The position numbers and the translations under genes were made by a program. Source: Hoplostethus atlanticus (Eukaryota > Chordata > Actinopteri > Trachichthyiformes > Trachichthyidae). From it: DNA of 64,000 nucleotides. A model generated the notes under the pieces. It was not told where the DNA came from and ran no database searches. It was given only the letters and a program-made list of their open reading frames with translations. The stretch is taken from positions 5,262,001 through 5,326,000 of the forward strand of contig JAXDDX010000007.1 of the NCBI GenBank assembly GCA_034670405.1, in the 5' to 3' direction. Shown here one piece after another: positions 51,736-63,779 of this stretch (the first letter of the stretch is position 1; each line of letters begins with the position of its first letter).

Positions 51736-51774
51736 AGAGAGAGAGTGAGCGAGAGAGAGAGAGAGAGAGAGAGA
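51736..51774. repeat. (GA)n microsatellite
   Basis: GA run with TGAGC interruption. Confidence 0.93.
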
Positions 51775-52712
51775 TGATGGGATGAGGAATGAGAGAAAAC
51801 AGGGAAATGAGGAGAGGAGTAAACACTGAGACAGGTGTCTGGCAAGGGACAATGATTCAATTTATGAACCAACCAATGTGATTTGCTCTGCTTGGGAACT
51901 GCCGTGAGACATTAAGCACTAACTTAAGGTCCCAGTGTCCCACTGCAGAGCCTCTTTTTGCTTCTATCTGCATCCCTGCGATCCCTATCCTCCTCTCCTG
52001 TATTCCCTCAGATCCCTCTCTTCCTCCCCTCAGCATCTATTCTTCCCTCTCCTCTGCTCCCTGGGGTGTCATCAAACTCTCTCCCCTTCCGACCAAGATG
52101 AATTGGCCTTGAAAGCGTCCTCTCTCCTTCCATCCCCAACCCTCCATTTTCTCTTCCTCAGCCGGGGCTGTCAACCTTCCCTCTCTCTCGCTCTCTCTCG
52201 CTGGACCGTTGGCTGGTACTGTAACATCCAATATTTTCTCCAGCTGGAGTGGAACTGAGCACATTAGGAATGGTCCGTCTAGGTGATCAGACTTGCTCGC
52301 ACAATGCCAAGGGATCATTATTCTTCATTTGAGGGTGTCTGTCTTTCTGCCAATACTATAGATTTTCTATCAGCTCCTTAATCATGGTTCCATGATTGGA
52401 AAAGTGATTGGAGGGCCTCCCTGATATGAAAACTCCAGTATCTATTTCATGTCTGTCAGGGCACATTGCCTGGATTATTAGAAGACCATTTGAACAGCTA
52501 CACTGTGCATTCCCTCCTTCACCTTCTCCAACAACCCTCCACTATAGAGGGATATTCCTTATTCTGCATGCATAGTGTTCTGCTTATTCTGTCATGTGAG
52601 AGTGCAATATGCTCTATATCCACTTTATGAGAACGGAGGTCTGCTTCAAGTGCATGGTGGAGGGGGTAGCCAGAGGAAAAGACTCTATTCAACAGATACA
52701 ATTATAAAATCG

Positions 52713-52738
52713 CTCTCTCTCTCTCTCCCTCCCTCCCT
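52713..52738 (+). repeat. (CT)n(CCCT)n tract forming a splice acceptor
   Basis: CT and CCCT units run directly into the tag of the acceptor before the exon at 52741. Confidence 0.9.
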
Positions 52739-52740
52739 AG

Positions 52741-52852
52741 GTCATCTGATGGTGTGTGTGCGGCAGGAACAGTGGTGGTGAGCCGTCTGAAGATGGGGGA
52801 AATGGAGGAGGTTGACATGGACCACATCACCGCTGACATACCAGCACAAAAG
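52741..52852 (+). CDS. inpp4b: inpp4b internal exon (post-C2)
   Basis: The exon is 112 nt, entered in phase 2 (its first base completes an arginine codon) and left in phase 0 at a gtaaga donor. The product reads SSDGVCAAGTVVVSRLKMGE, then EEVDMDHITADIPAQK. It matches human INPP4B at SDG, at GT, at KMGE and at DHIT-D-QK, with no length change. INPP4A is clearly different here, which again favours the B type. The acceptor is unusual: its polypyrimidine tract is a CT microsatellite running into CCCT units (52713-52738), so tract length could vary between individuals. A 50-bp GT repeat lies about 150 bases past the donor. Confidence 0.94.
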
Positions 52853-52995
52853 GTAAGATGGTGGAGCCGAGACACAAAAGAGGCAGTATTTTTTGCTCCA
52901 GATACCTAGCGCTAATGCTAGGATTAGACTGCCACTGCTCAAGTCCCCCAATGAGATTAAATAAAGTTCTGTAAACCTCAGGGGATTTACGGGGA

Positions 52996-52998
<3 letters not shown>

Positions 52999-53048
<50 letters not shown>
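52999..53048. repeat. (GT)n microsatellite
   Basis: About 25 uninterrupted GT units. Confidence 0.95.
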
Positions 53049-53049
<1 letters not shown>

Positions 53050-53791
53050 AGTTTGTGTACATGAGTACTGTAAATGTTTTTTGTCTTTCTGTAATTTCTA
53101 GAGAGGATTATAGATAGATTTACCGAATTAGCCGGTCTGCCACAAATACACTTGACACTTGTGTGGGATTGTGCAGCAAGTCCTGAAGCCTGCAGTTCAT
53201 ATGGCCAAGTGGCAGAGATACTGTATCCTGAATGCGGCCATTCGCACCACCTCTCAACGCTAATCTCCTCCAATACATACTGCTTGACTTGACTCTGAAG
53301 TGACTCACAATACTCAGGGGTGGGAGAGAGAGCCAAAGACAGAGTACGAAGATTGTGTCATCCAAAATGGGGTGCCGCCACTCCAGAAACCGAGTTGTAT
53401 GTATTTTTATTTCGCTTAATTCTCTGTAGCTTCCCAATGGACTCAGTCTTGTTCAATATTTGTAGCTTGAGTGTTTGGTGTAGGGCCAAGATTAAAAGTA
53501 AAGAGTGAGCTTTACAGATTCTGTAAAGGGGAACATTCTGACAATATAGATTCTAGTCCTCGCCTGCAGTTGAATTAGCTTTCTCACCAACACTACAGTG
53601 TGTGTGTGTGCGTGTGTGTGTGTGCGTGTGTTTATGAATCACTGTCTTATATAATTGACCAAGGGCTTCTACATGGCTGACTGCCTTTCGGTTCTGCCCC
53701 CCCTGTTGCTGGTGCAGGGAGGTTCCCTGCTAGGCTCCACAGTGTCACTGACAATCTGCCCATGTCGTCTTGATGAATGTGTTTCTTTGTG

Positions 53792-53793
<2 letters not shown>

Positions 53794-53827
<34 letters not shown>
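53794..53827. repeat. (GT)n microsatellite
   Basis: About 17 GT units. Confidence 0.94.
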
Positions 53828-53829
<2 letters not shown>

Positions 53830-53992
53830 TGAGAGAGTGTGCGCGCGTGTCTGTTGTCACAGCACATTTCCCCTGTGTGTGCTGTTGCTGTTGTTTGAGA
53901 TGAGGGGGAGGAAAGAGGAAGGGATATGACAAATATTAGGGAGGGCTGAAGACTCACTCGTGGGGAAATTCTTGTTCAACTTACTTCAGTTG

Positions 53993-54026
<34 letters not shown>

Positions 54027-54027
54027 T
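53993..54027. repeat. (GTCT)n tetranucleotide microsatellite
   Basis: About eight GTCT units. Confidence 0.95.
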
Positions 54028-54730
54028 GTTTTCATTTCGTTCCTGGGTATCTGCTTCTGATGAATATCCCATTGACCCCATAAGAACAGGCAGGTAAAAC
54101 AAGAAAGAGACTTCAGCCACCTTTGATCTCACCTCTTTACATATTTTAGTCATCAAAGTCCCATCAAACACAAGCTGTCCCCTGCCAACAATCACAATAG
54201 GACTCCTTTTACAGCTGCGGCCCTTGGCTCATTGTTAATGCTTTTCATTATCAGGGACCTCGCTTGGAAACTTCGGAAATTTCCAGCAGCCAACGTTATA
54301 CTCTGTTCAATGGGCATGTTTGCTTTATTGTTGCATGTGTGTGCGCGTTTGAAGGTGGCATCGGATGTGTCTGTCTGATTCAAGATCAGTTTCCTGGCTA
54401 GGAGAGGTGATAGATTGTCCCTAGTAGTCATTAAAGCCCTTTTCTGGGGACAGGTTCGGCTGTCTAACAATGTTAACCGGTTCACCGGGCAGGGCGGAGC
54501 TGACATAGACGGAGTAAAAGAGTTTTAGTTGTCACTATTGCTTCGATGATGAGACCCAGCCTCAGCGCATCAAGAAACATCAAATGTTCGATGTACTATT
54601 CTCAATTCATTTGACAATTTCATGAATTCATTCAATCATAGAGATATCAAGATAATGTAGTAATGTAGTAAAACCTAGGGCTTGTGTTCACTGTGGTCCT
54701 TTACCCGGTCATAAACAGTTTATACGTCCA

Positions 54731-54859
54731 GCCCGGACAGCTCAGTCGGTAGAGCATGAGACTCTCAGGGTCGTGGGTTTGATCCCCACATAGTGTCAAG
54801 TACCTTTTGTAAGTTGCTTTGGATAAAAGCGTCTGCTAAATGACTGTAATGTAATGTAA
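54731..54859 (+). repeat. tRNA-Lys-derived SINE, plus strand
   Basis: The head starts gcccggacagctcagtcggt and continues agagcatgagactc, then gggtttgatccccac. It follows tRNA-Lys(CTT) closely but lacks about six bases that include the anticodon. The tail (ttgctttggataaaagcgtc, tgctaaatgac) matches that of the minus-strand copy at 2851-2981, and it ends in taatg units. Confidence 0.8.
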
Positions 54860-55492
54860 CTCTTAAATAACTGCACACATAAAGTGTTATCTGGATGTTA
54901 ATATAGTACAATGAGCATATGTATGCCCCTACCATTCCCATCTACGTGTTATTACCAGGGAGGAGGCGTGTCTTTGAAGCCAATTGGCAGTGTTTAAGTA
55001 ACGGCCAGACCCAACACACACTAATGCAAATCTAATGCCAGTAAAACAGTGAGTTAATGGATTAATCACATGAGTTGTAATTGTGTGACCCTCTTTGGGG
55101 TTTTACGTTCGGGTGTCTCAATTAGATAATCTAATGTTCAAAATCTGTCAATAAGTCGTAATTACTGAACCGGAATCAAGATTGGCATTCATGTTAATAC
55201 AATACTCACAGACTTGATGCTAATGTTACATTACTTCTGACTGACAGAGCTGATTTGGGACCACAGAGAAGAAATAATGAAAATTGGCATCAGGCTGCAC
55301 TTTAAATATATTAATTCATATGTAGGATCAGTTCTATCATATCCAGCTTGCCTCTATATTTATGTAAAAATACAGGTTGTAGCCACCCTGCTGTCTAGAG
55401 AAATACTGTCACTTTTGTTGTCTCAGAAATTTAAAAAATGACATCAATAACAAGCCTCTCTCTATTTCTCTCTTTCTGTCCTTGCTTTCCAG

Positions 55493-55562
55493 TGTCCCTT
55501 GGTTTGTGAGTCTGCGTCCCACGCCTGCATCGACAGAGAAAACAGCCCGCTGACGGGGCCCG
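55493..55562 (+). CDS. inpp4b: inpp4b internal exon (variable linker)
   Basis: This 70-nt exon follows the acceptor ccttgctttccag and ends at a gtatgt donor. It is phase 0 in and phase 1 out. The 23 full codons read CPLVCESASHACIDRE then NSPLTGP. Human INPP4B has CALVCE at the same position followed by a divergent stretch, so the conserved part is the first six residues and the rest is a poorly conserved linker. Its assignment rests on the acceptor and donor, the phase match with both neighbours, and the PAQK-CPLVCE junction being equivalent to human QGQK-CALVCE. No catalytic residues are expected here. Confidence 0.9.
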
Positions 55563-58518
55563 GTATGTTTTGCACCCTGAACACCTCAATCAATCTTGCA
55601 ATCAACAAGAGGAGATATTTGTCCTCTAATTTTCTATTCCTCCCACCTCTCGATTTATTTCTTTGTCCACTTGTGCGGCAGAAAAACACCAAAAAGCGAC
55701 CCAGTAATGGCCTCAAAGTAATTCAGCTAGCCGTATTATGCCAGTTAACCTCTAATAACATTTTCCCTGATCCAGAAGTCCCTTAATGTTTATATGCATC
55801 TAATTATCATTGTGCTGCCCTTGAGTAACCTTTACGCTAATGAGATTTGAGGTCTCCCTGGGGTATCCCATTTGATTAAAGATTTTATTATTATTATAGA
55901 TATTATTCCTGCTTGGATTAAATGGGAGGCTCTGAGTTTTTAAGTGAGAGAGAGAGAGAGAGTATGACGGGGGATGAGATATACACTGATGTGAGCCTAC
56001 TTGGATCTATGTGGCGTTAGACACCACGCCAGCTGCGTGAGACTAATTTTAAGGCAACACAAAAAAGCTAACCGCACTCCTTGCTTGCTATCTCAGAGCT
56101 AGCAGGGAAAGAGGGGAAGTGCAGAGAGAAAAATGAAAGACATGTAGACAGAAAAGAGATTTGACTTGAGAGGGTCACGGCTCCTGCTGTGTTGAGACTT
56201 CACAGCCCTTGTTCAGAGGCGAGCAAAGAAACTAGTTTCCAACTTTTCCTTTTTTCATCCCGTGCATCCATTTCTTCCGCGCTTCTATTTTCTCTTTCAT
56301 CCAGCTTCCCTGCACCCCCAGCCGTCCCCCGCCTGTTGTCATGGTGTCATTGTCGCTTACTGTTCCTTCTGTGATTAGCTAGTGAACTGCAGCCGCGTTT
56401 GCAGGTGCACATCTGCAGCCCGTCAAAACAATACCCTCCCTGCAGACACAGCCAGATTGACTAATGCAATTTAGTCCTCCATTTTTATTACCTTTCAAAA
56501 TGAGCTCGCAGCGAGAGGGGAGAGGAGAGGGGAGCCCACCCCAGAGCACGTCAAGCGAAGTCATTTCCTTAAGAGGTGTCAGGAGTGGGGACAGAGAGGT
56601 CTGATTGGCAGTCAGATTAGTGTGATGCTAGCGGGGGGTCAGGGGTTAATCTGCTTCTCTGTTGGAGGTGGAAGTCTGCAACTGTGGCTTTTCCGATTGA
56701 GTTTATCCCTTCACCCCTTCTCTACATCTGTCCCTCATCTCCATGTATTTTTCTGTCTATTTCACTCTCTCTCATTGAAATGCCAACAATATCCATACAT
56801 CCCATTCCTCACGGATGATAAACACAATTATAAACCCTTTTGAGGTCATTCAAGGCACAGTCTCAATCTTACTCAAGAGAAAAATAATAAAAAGGCTGGA
56901 TTGCCAATTCACACAGTGTTGAAAAACAACTGTGTGATGAATAGCGACGCAAAACTAATTTGTCAAATAAATATCGATGTAGGTTTGCCATGATCAGCCC
57001 AACGAATGGTTCAGTTTCATTGAACAGCAGTTAAAAAGTGGCTTTGGGCGTTCTTCATTCACCAGGACCTCCTAGAAATGTGATACCTGGTGTCGCTCTA
57101 AGGTGCCCATCGTGGTTGTGTGGCCATTAGTTTGTCAAGTGCATTTCTTTGTTTTCATCTTCAGATGAAAGCATGAAAAATGTCCAACAGTAGCTGACAC
57201 TTAAAAACAATAACAACAACAACTCAACTTGCTCAATGCTCAAAAGACTGTACAAGTGTTTTTTTGACATTCTGAAAGCCAATTTATTCACTTCAACCTT
57301 GCTGATGGAAACGCATCAAATTCACAGTCACGTTTTTTTAACATTTCAAAAGATTGCCTTGACTTATTGATACCAACCAGCCAGCACACGTCATGACAGC
57401 GCACCATAATAAAAGGTGCCTCTGACAGATTATCATCCAATTAAGAACCCCGACACCACTGCACCCCCTTGAACCAATCTGCAACGAAGGGCATCACTGA
57501 ACGCCAACACTCTGTTCAGTTTTGTATGAGCACAAAGGACTCAGCATGGATTAAGCTCTTAGACCCTTTAGACACATATCCAGATGACTTTGAAAAAGGA
57601 ACAATCTAGGGTCACCCCCTTTCAAGAGTTAGGATTTACGCTCTGTTCTGTAGCTGGTTGTGAGATGAGGGGGGAGCTTTCTCTGTACTCTCACTAGGAG
57701 GGGAAATGAAAAAGTGCTTGGCTCCCGCTTTTGAATACACGCAAAGAGATTTTATTGGTGGCATACATGTTTGACTGCCTCAGGCGAGATTGTCAACGTT
57801 TCACCCGTTGGTGCTCCAGCTCTGACTTACTGAGTGACTTCCTTCCTGACTGCAGCATTGGAAAAGGAGTAGTAAACACTGTTTAAGGCGCACAGCTTTC
57901 TTTCCCTCTGCTGCCAGCATGCAGATAAGAGCATTAGAGCTGGGGGTTTTTTCTGTTCCAGGCTTCGATTGCTGCTATTAGCCACTCTCTGCAAAAACGG
58001 AGGAGATGCGGCTGAGTTTGAATAGGTTTTAATGGAAGAGTGGGGTGCTAGGGTTACCAAGCAAAGTTACAAAATGAATCAGCTGTCTTTGCCCCATTGT
58101 TGTACAATAAACAAGCAATTAAAATGGAAATGGAGGCAATAATAAGGCAAAGATTAACAGGACACAGTCTTTTTATTTTTCAAAGCCTGCTGTGCTGCCA
58201 CTAGAGTCAAGAGACAGAAAAAGTAGGCCTCCTTGGAAGATGAGAAACAGCTTATCTATGGCAGACACAGTTATTGATTATAGAATTTAATTTGTGCCTC
58301 ATGCCTCATGGAGATGTGACTATTGAAGGGTTTCTGACAGTGGCGTCCTTGAGTTTGCCACCTGTCAAAGGTAGTTTATTTCCTTTGCTTTCCATTTGTC
58401 AAATTTAGTCTTTGTCTTTTATTGAGAACGTAGTTTATTTCTGCTGCGTCAGATTGATTCAAAATACCTTTTTCCCTTCCTGCCTCCTTCCTTCCTCCCT
58501 CTCTTTTCTCCCCCTCAG
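55563..58518 (+). other. inpp4b intron (3.0 kb)
   Basis: Phase-1 intron. Apart from short GA runs near 55945 I see no repeat family and no coding signal; it appears mostly unique. Confidence 0.85.
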
Positions 58519-58666
58519 TGTTCAAGAACCCAGTATGTAGGGTGTACAGATTTCAGACGGTGGACAGCAAGTGGATGCTTGTGCGGGAGCAAATGGAGGA
58601 ATGCACTCTGTCCTTCAGCATCCCCAAACAGCTGCTCATACTGTACATTCAGGAGGACATGAGGAG
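58519..58666 (+). CDS. inpp4b: inpp4b internal exon
   Basis: The longest exon in the window (148 nt) follows a strong acceptor (ctctcttttctccccctcag) and ends at gtaagc. It is phase 1 in and phase 2 out. The product begins VFKNPVCRVYRFQT, then VDSKWMLVREQMEECTLSF and SIPKQLLILYIQEDMRR. Human INPP4B has LKNPVCKLYRFPT, NKWMRIREQM and FHIPKELISLHIKEDL in the same order, giving clear end-to-end similarity. This region lies between the C2 domain and the C-terminal phosphatase domain. No stops or frame breaks are seen. Confidence 0.95.
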
Positions 58667-59013
58667 GTAAGCTACTCTGGAGTTATGGATTGTGATTGCA
58701 TGGGTTGGGATCTCTCGCCCCATATGCGGTTCCTCGTTTCCACGTAGTCCCTTTTTATCAGCTAGCCAACCAAAGGAGCACACTCAAAAGTTGAAGTAAA
58801 ACTTGAATCGGGCCGGTGATACCTAATTACATGTAGGTGTGTAGCTTCTAGACAACCTTAACTGGCCCAATTCACCGACGTAAATGATTATTTAAGAGTT
58901 AGGTCTATATTTAGGGAAGGCTGAATTATTCAGGTCTGTTTAACACTTCAAAAGAGGCTTCTACGCCCATGCATTCAGATAGCATTGTCTCTCAACAAAC
59001 ACCATCTCTTTCA

Positions 59014-59038
59014 AACACACACACACACACACACACAC
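59014..59038. repeat. (AC)n microsatellite
   Basis: About 12 AC units; similar short runs occur at 59431-59454 and 59669-59698. Confidence 0.92.
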
Positions 59039-60364
59039 CCTCTCCCAATCTTCAAATGTATTGCTGTAAGGAGGGACCGGCAACGTCCTACTGCTGGCGC
59101 TGAATCAGCCTCACACATAAATTAGAATTCATTATATTATGATTAACTTTTAATACTTACATGCATTTAATTGCATCAGAACGCACGGAAATAACGAAGG
59201 TGGCCTCGAGTAAATGCAGTGGCCCGAGTCTAGTCAATATCGAGTGTGAATGAGGACAGGTTAAGACAAGGACAAAGGGAGGTGATGCTCTGAGAGAGTG
59301 TGCTTCAGTAAGTAGATCAAAGTGTCCCTCCCCTCAGGCTCAACCAGTGATTGTCAAGACAGATCATTCCTCAACTGGCCTGTTGTCCCTGGCAACCCCC
59401 TTTTCATACGTAACACACATGCGCACCCACACACGTACACACACACACACACACGCAATTTTGAATGATTTCTTTAGGTTTGCTTCAATACAAGAAATGC
59501 AGAGGCACACAAAAAAAGGATGCAATCAGAACCTAATAGTGGGATGGAAGTTCAATTTGCAATCATAAACCAATTATTGATAGATGGACACATATAAACA
59601 TGCATACAAATCAGCACACAATTCCATTTGTAGTGTGATGCATATTGTGTACAGCCCACCACAACCCCCACACACACACACACACACACGCACACACAGC
59701 CATTAACCATTAATCAACTAGGCAAGCTTTGTTGTCAGTCTACCTGTCTCAGACCATGGTTCCCACAAGTCCTCCCTCATATCCTCCTCCTATCTTGATT
59801 AAGCACCTATCTCTAATCCCAGGTTTTTTTCTGTGGGTACACGCCTCTGTTAATAGAAGACTATCTAGTGTGCAGGTCACTTTACCCTTTCTAAACTAAG
59901 AATTTAATTCTCAACGGAAATTTGAAAGACGACTGGAACATTTTCAAACGTCTTATCCGTTTTAATACCATACATGCAGCGGTATCAAAGGCATGGCGGC
60001 TCGATAGCGTGTTTGTTTACTAACAGGCATGTCTACTGTATCTACAGCTTGGCCACTTAAGCGCCTCTTCTGTAATCATCTGTAAATGTTGTCAGGAGTT
60101 CTCAGTGCGTCTCCATTTGGCCGACGCTGTCAGCCTCTTTCTGGTGCTAGCTTCATCTCTTAATGATTCAGTAAGTGTTTCAAAGTTGAGTGGAGAGGCT
60201 GATGGTGGGTGGCTTAGCTTGCTTTTCCACTTCATGAAAGTGTTGGATGTTTCTTCCCTCTGTTTGCTCGCTTTGATGTCTACAGTCATGTTCTAATCTA
60301 ACACCGCGATCAGGAGGTGGATTTTTCTTCATTTTCCAATGAAGACGTACGTGACTCCTCATGA

Positions 60365-60386
60365 GTGTGTGTGTGTGTGTGTGTGT
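60365..60386. repeat. (GT)n microsatellite
   Basis: About 11 GT units. Confidence 0.9.
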
Positions 60387-62743
60387 AACCATAATGAATG
60401 CATATGTAGTTAAATGTCAGTGTGTGTGGGTGTTGATTAAACCTCATTCACTAAGAGCTGTCTGGTTTCTCATTAATGGAGAAAATTCATGTCGCCATTA
60501 TTTTCCTATTTATAAACAAGTACTGTGGAAGTGTCAGGGTGTCGTCATATAGGTGACGTCTTGACATCCATCTTTTAATGGTCCTATTATTGCTGTGCAT
60601 TCAGGATTACTGGTAATGACCGTGCTTGTTAGGATGGAGCTGTCTTTTCTGGAGGAGCTACGTTGTATTGTGAAGGAACTGGCTTGTTTGCCGGTTCTCT
60701 TACGCTGGTTATATTGACCCTAGGCACAAAGCTCTCTGTGATTAAATTGAACAGGCACTATAACGCGCCGTGAAATAAAGGTACCCATATGACAGGCCTT
60801 TGCTCTTTGGAAAATGTATTCTGTAATCCCAGTCATCTGTCCAAGTCAGTTTCAACACAATCCTCCACTTGCTGTCTGCCTCTCATCCTCTCTCCTTGAA
60901 TTGTTTTATATTTAACTTTTCTTTTGTTGCCTTTTGTGACTAATATGTGCTTGAGGTTTTCAGTCGTAGTCAGTGACTAAATTGTCTTAATATTCAATCA
61001 CAATCATTATTTTGTAGAATTTTTAGGTTGTTAGTTGAGTACCGTCTTTCTCTCTCCATCTCTCTCCTCTGAGTCACAGTCGTCCATCTATCCATTCATA
61101 TCCCCTTCATCTGCTAGGTGTGCTTTCAAAATGCAATCCATTACAAATTGCTAATTGCTTTCGGATGACTGTGCTTCTAAAATCTTAAGGATATGAAATT
61201 AAACAGAAAATGTATTGTATTTTCTGTGTAACTTGAAAAGCATAACAGTGTCTTAACGATAACGATAATGATCAACTAGATTATTTCAAGTCTTGTGAAA
61301 ACAAGCATTACACCATCTTATATTCCAAATGCCTTTTCCCCTTCAAACATGTTCCTGAGTAATCAAATAAATAATAAGTAAACAGTTCTTGACAAAACAC
61401 AGTAATCGTGTAACACAGTAATCGTGTTTTTGTCGGTAACTGTAATGGAGCACAGTTACAATGTCTGTAATCCTGTTAAATGCAATACCAAAAAAGGCCT
61501 GATTGTCATTGGGACCCTTCTTGGCACTTACACGCCCCCCCCCCCATACAGTTCATCAGTCTATCCATACATAAGCCTTTTCTCTATCACATCTTCACCC
61601 TCTTCAGACAATAGCAGTCTGATTAAAGAGGTGATACGCTACCCTTCTTGCTCCCCCTCCCACTGCCTTATCCCCCTCATTTGGCAAGCAGGTAAGTTCT
61701 TGTATTTACACTGGGGTCACCTACCCTGACCCCCGCTGCAGACCCCCGTCACAAAATAACAGGTCTGTCAGCACACGTTGTTGTGGTTCAGCGCTCTGAT
61801 GCTCAAATAACAGTGGTTGAGAGAGAGAGACAGAGGATATAGATTATTGTGAATGGTTGCAATCTGTTAAAGAGCATTGTGGCTATCCAGCACCATGTAA
61901 GGTCTGCTATATGAACCAGGAAATCAAAGAACATTGCGCCCTGATTGGTTAAAATGGCCCATTAGGGGCCACTTTAAGCTAAGTGTGTATGCTGGAAACA
62001 ATATATTTGATTGAAACCAGGGAGAAATGTGGAGTGGGCCCTACACAGACCTCACTAGCTGGGAAATCTATGTCAACGCTCCCATCTTGACACCACAAGA
62101 GCCCCGATACCATTATCTTCTTCAGCCCCAGGCTTGCATTAGCATGCACCGATGAAAAACCAATGATTTTTTTTTTTTATCTCGGTGGAGTTTGTTTTTC
62201 CTCTCCTGAACTGATGTTGAGAAATCCTTTTCTTTTTTCGCTTCAAAAGCAATAGGGGTTTTACCAAAATGCTAATCTGAACACTGAATAAATGCATTCA
62301 TCTTTGGTCTCTGTATAATTAAGAGTGGTTCCTGACGCTAATGATATGCCGTGAGGGAAAATGATAGTTTTTCTAAAACAACCTGGAAGCACATGCATGC
62401 CTACAGTACTGAAAGATAAGCTCCTATTGCTCACGGTAATCAGGAATGTACCGGCTTCATGAGAAAGCCTCCTGTCTATCTCTCCATGCCATAAGCATAG
62501 CTTACTTACCTACAACCACCTGCAGAGCATCTTAGCAGAGTCACCCAGCATGTGGTGCCACTCTGCCTAAAGGTTGTTCTGTGTAGCAGGTTTGTTTACA
62601 GCTAGAAAGAGGTGAAAGATAAGAAAAATGTTTCATATGTGATCTACCATTTGTTATTCAGCCAGTTCAGTTGTTTTCAGCTGGGCTACACACTATATCT
62701 ACTCATATCATGTAAATGAATGCTTACTTACTTACTTACCCTG

Positions 62744-62862
62744 GAGCATCCTGGTGGCACAGCAGGCTGTGTGCCTGCAACATCATGGGTTTGGTCATGC
62801 TTAGAATCATGTCATCCCCTCTCTCTCCCATCATTTCTGTCACTCTCCACTGTGTAGAAATA
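62744..62862 (+). repeat. SINE fragment, same family as 13656-13804
   Basis: gagcatcctggtggcacag, then atgggtttggtca, then atcccctctctctccc and ttctgtcactctccactg follow the order of the SINE at 13656. The head is diverged and there is no A-rich end. Confidence 0.6.
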
Positions 62863-63506
62863 CCTGGAAGTAATCTGAAAATAATGTACAGCCCCTTTGT
62901 GATGCATGCATACAATTAGACTTGATAATAACAATACGTCGAAGCAACTGGCATTCATACATGCAGCCGTTTAGTCTAAGACATGTACAAAACATGAGGT
63001 ATAATCATTGAAAATTGGGCTCATTATCATGAAAGCAGTGCATATGACCACTATATTGAATCCCTAAACCCTTCATTTCTATGATATCACTACAATTTAC
63101 TTTTCAATGGATGATAGAGGCCTGCTTTCTGAATGATATCTGTCCATCTGATGTCTGCCTTTCAGGTGCTAATGAAGTGCCTCCCACACACGCACACCCC
63201 ACCACCCTTCAGCCACTATTATTTCCTAACCAAGGAGCTGCAGATGATTTCGGCCCGGCCTTAAAATTGCGGGCCGTGCCTGTTTGTCTGCAGAGGCTGA
63301 AGGCACAACATGATGAGAGAAAAGACAGGCCACTGATCACTTCAGAGACGCCATAGAAGAATGGATGGGCACATTATAAGTAATGGGAGAAGAATGGTGG
63401 TGCGGGGGAGGAATTTGATAGGGCAGAGTGGATAAGTGGACACTAGCTACTAGCCTGAGGTTCACGATTATGTTTGTTTCTATGGCTCAACACTAGATGC
63501 TTGAGG

Positions 63507-63508
<2 letters not shown>

Positions 63509-63541
<33 letters not shown>
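63509..63541. repeat. (GT)n microsatellite
   Basis: About 16 GT units, roughly 110 bases upstream of the exon at 63649. Confidence 0.94.
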
Positions 63542-63545
<4 letters not shown>

Positions 63546-63648
63546 GCGTGCCTGTCCATGTGTGTTTTCCTAGAAGTGTTGATAACGAGACGATATTCAT
63601 AAAGATCCTCATAGGTCTCTCTCTCTGTGCCTCTGTTTTTCTCCCTAG

Positions 63649-63779
63649 GGTACATGAGCTGAAGGAGCTTGGGGAGCTGTCCCCTCACTGGGACAACTTA
63701 AGGAAGGAGGTGATGACACGTTACGGAGGGATCATCAACTCCTACCAGGAGACTTTGGCTGAGCTGGACAAGATTACTG
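63649..63779 (+). CDS. inpp4b: inpp4b internal exon (last in window)
   Basis: This 131-nt exon follows an acceptor with a long pyrimidine run (ctctgtttttctccctag) and is entered in phase 2, completing an arginine codon. The product is VHELKELGELSPHWDNLRKE, then VMTRYGGIINSYQETLAELD and KITG. ELGELSP-W is a hallmark shared by INPP4A and INPP4B, while HWDNLRK is the B form (A has CWESLRR). It ends in phase 1 at 63779 before gtatag, a weaker donor than the others, which agrees with the human sequence continuing ETG-SSFK. The gene runs off the right edge; the CX5R catalytic domain is outside the window. Confidence 0.94.

Larger units (their letters stand above)
52853..55492 (+). other. inpp4b intron (2.6 kb)
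   Basis: Phase-0 intron with GT tracts, a GTCT tetranucleotide tract and a tRNA-Lys SINE at 54731-54859. No other gene seen. Confidence 0.88.
58667..63648 (+). other. inpp4b intron (5.0 kb)
   Basis: Phase-2 intron with CA tracts near 59014, 59431 and 59669, a GT tract at 60365, a SINE at 62744-62862 and a GT tract at 63509-63541, about 110 bases before the next exon. Confidence 0.88.

Noticed and set aside
54731..54803. Possible true tRNA-Lys gene
   Set aside because: The anticodon loop is shortened and it continues into a SINE tail.
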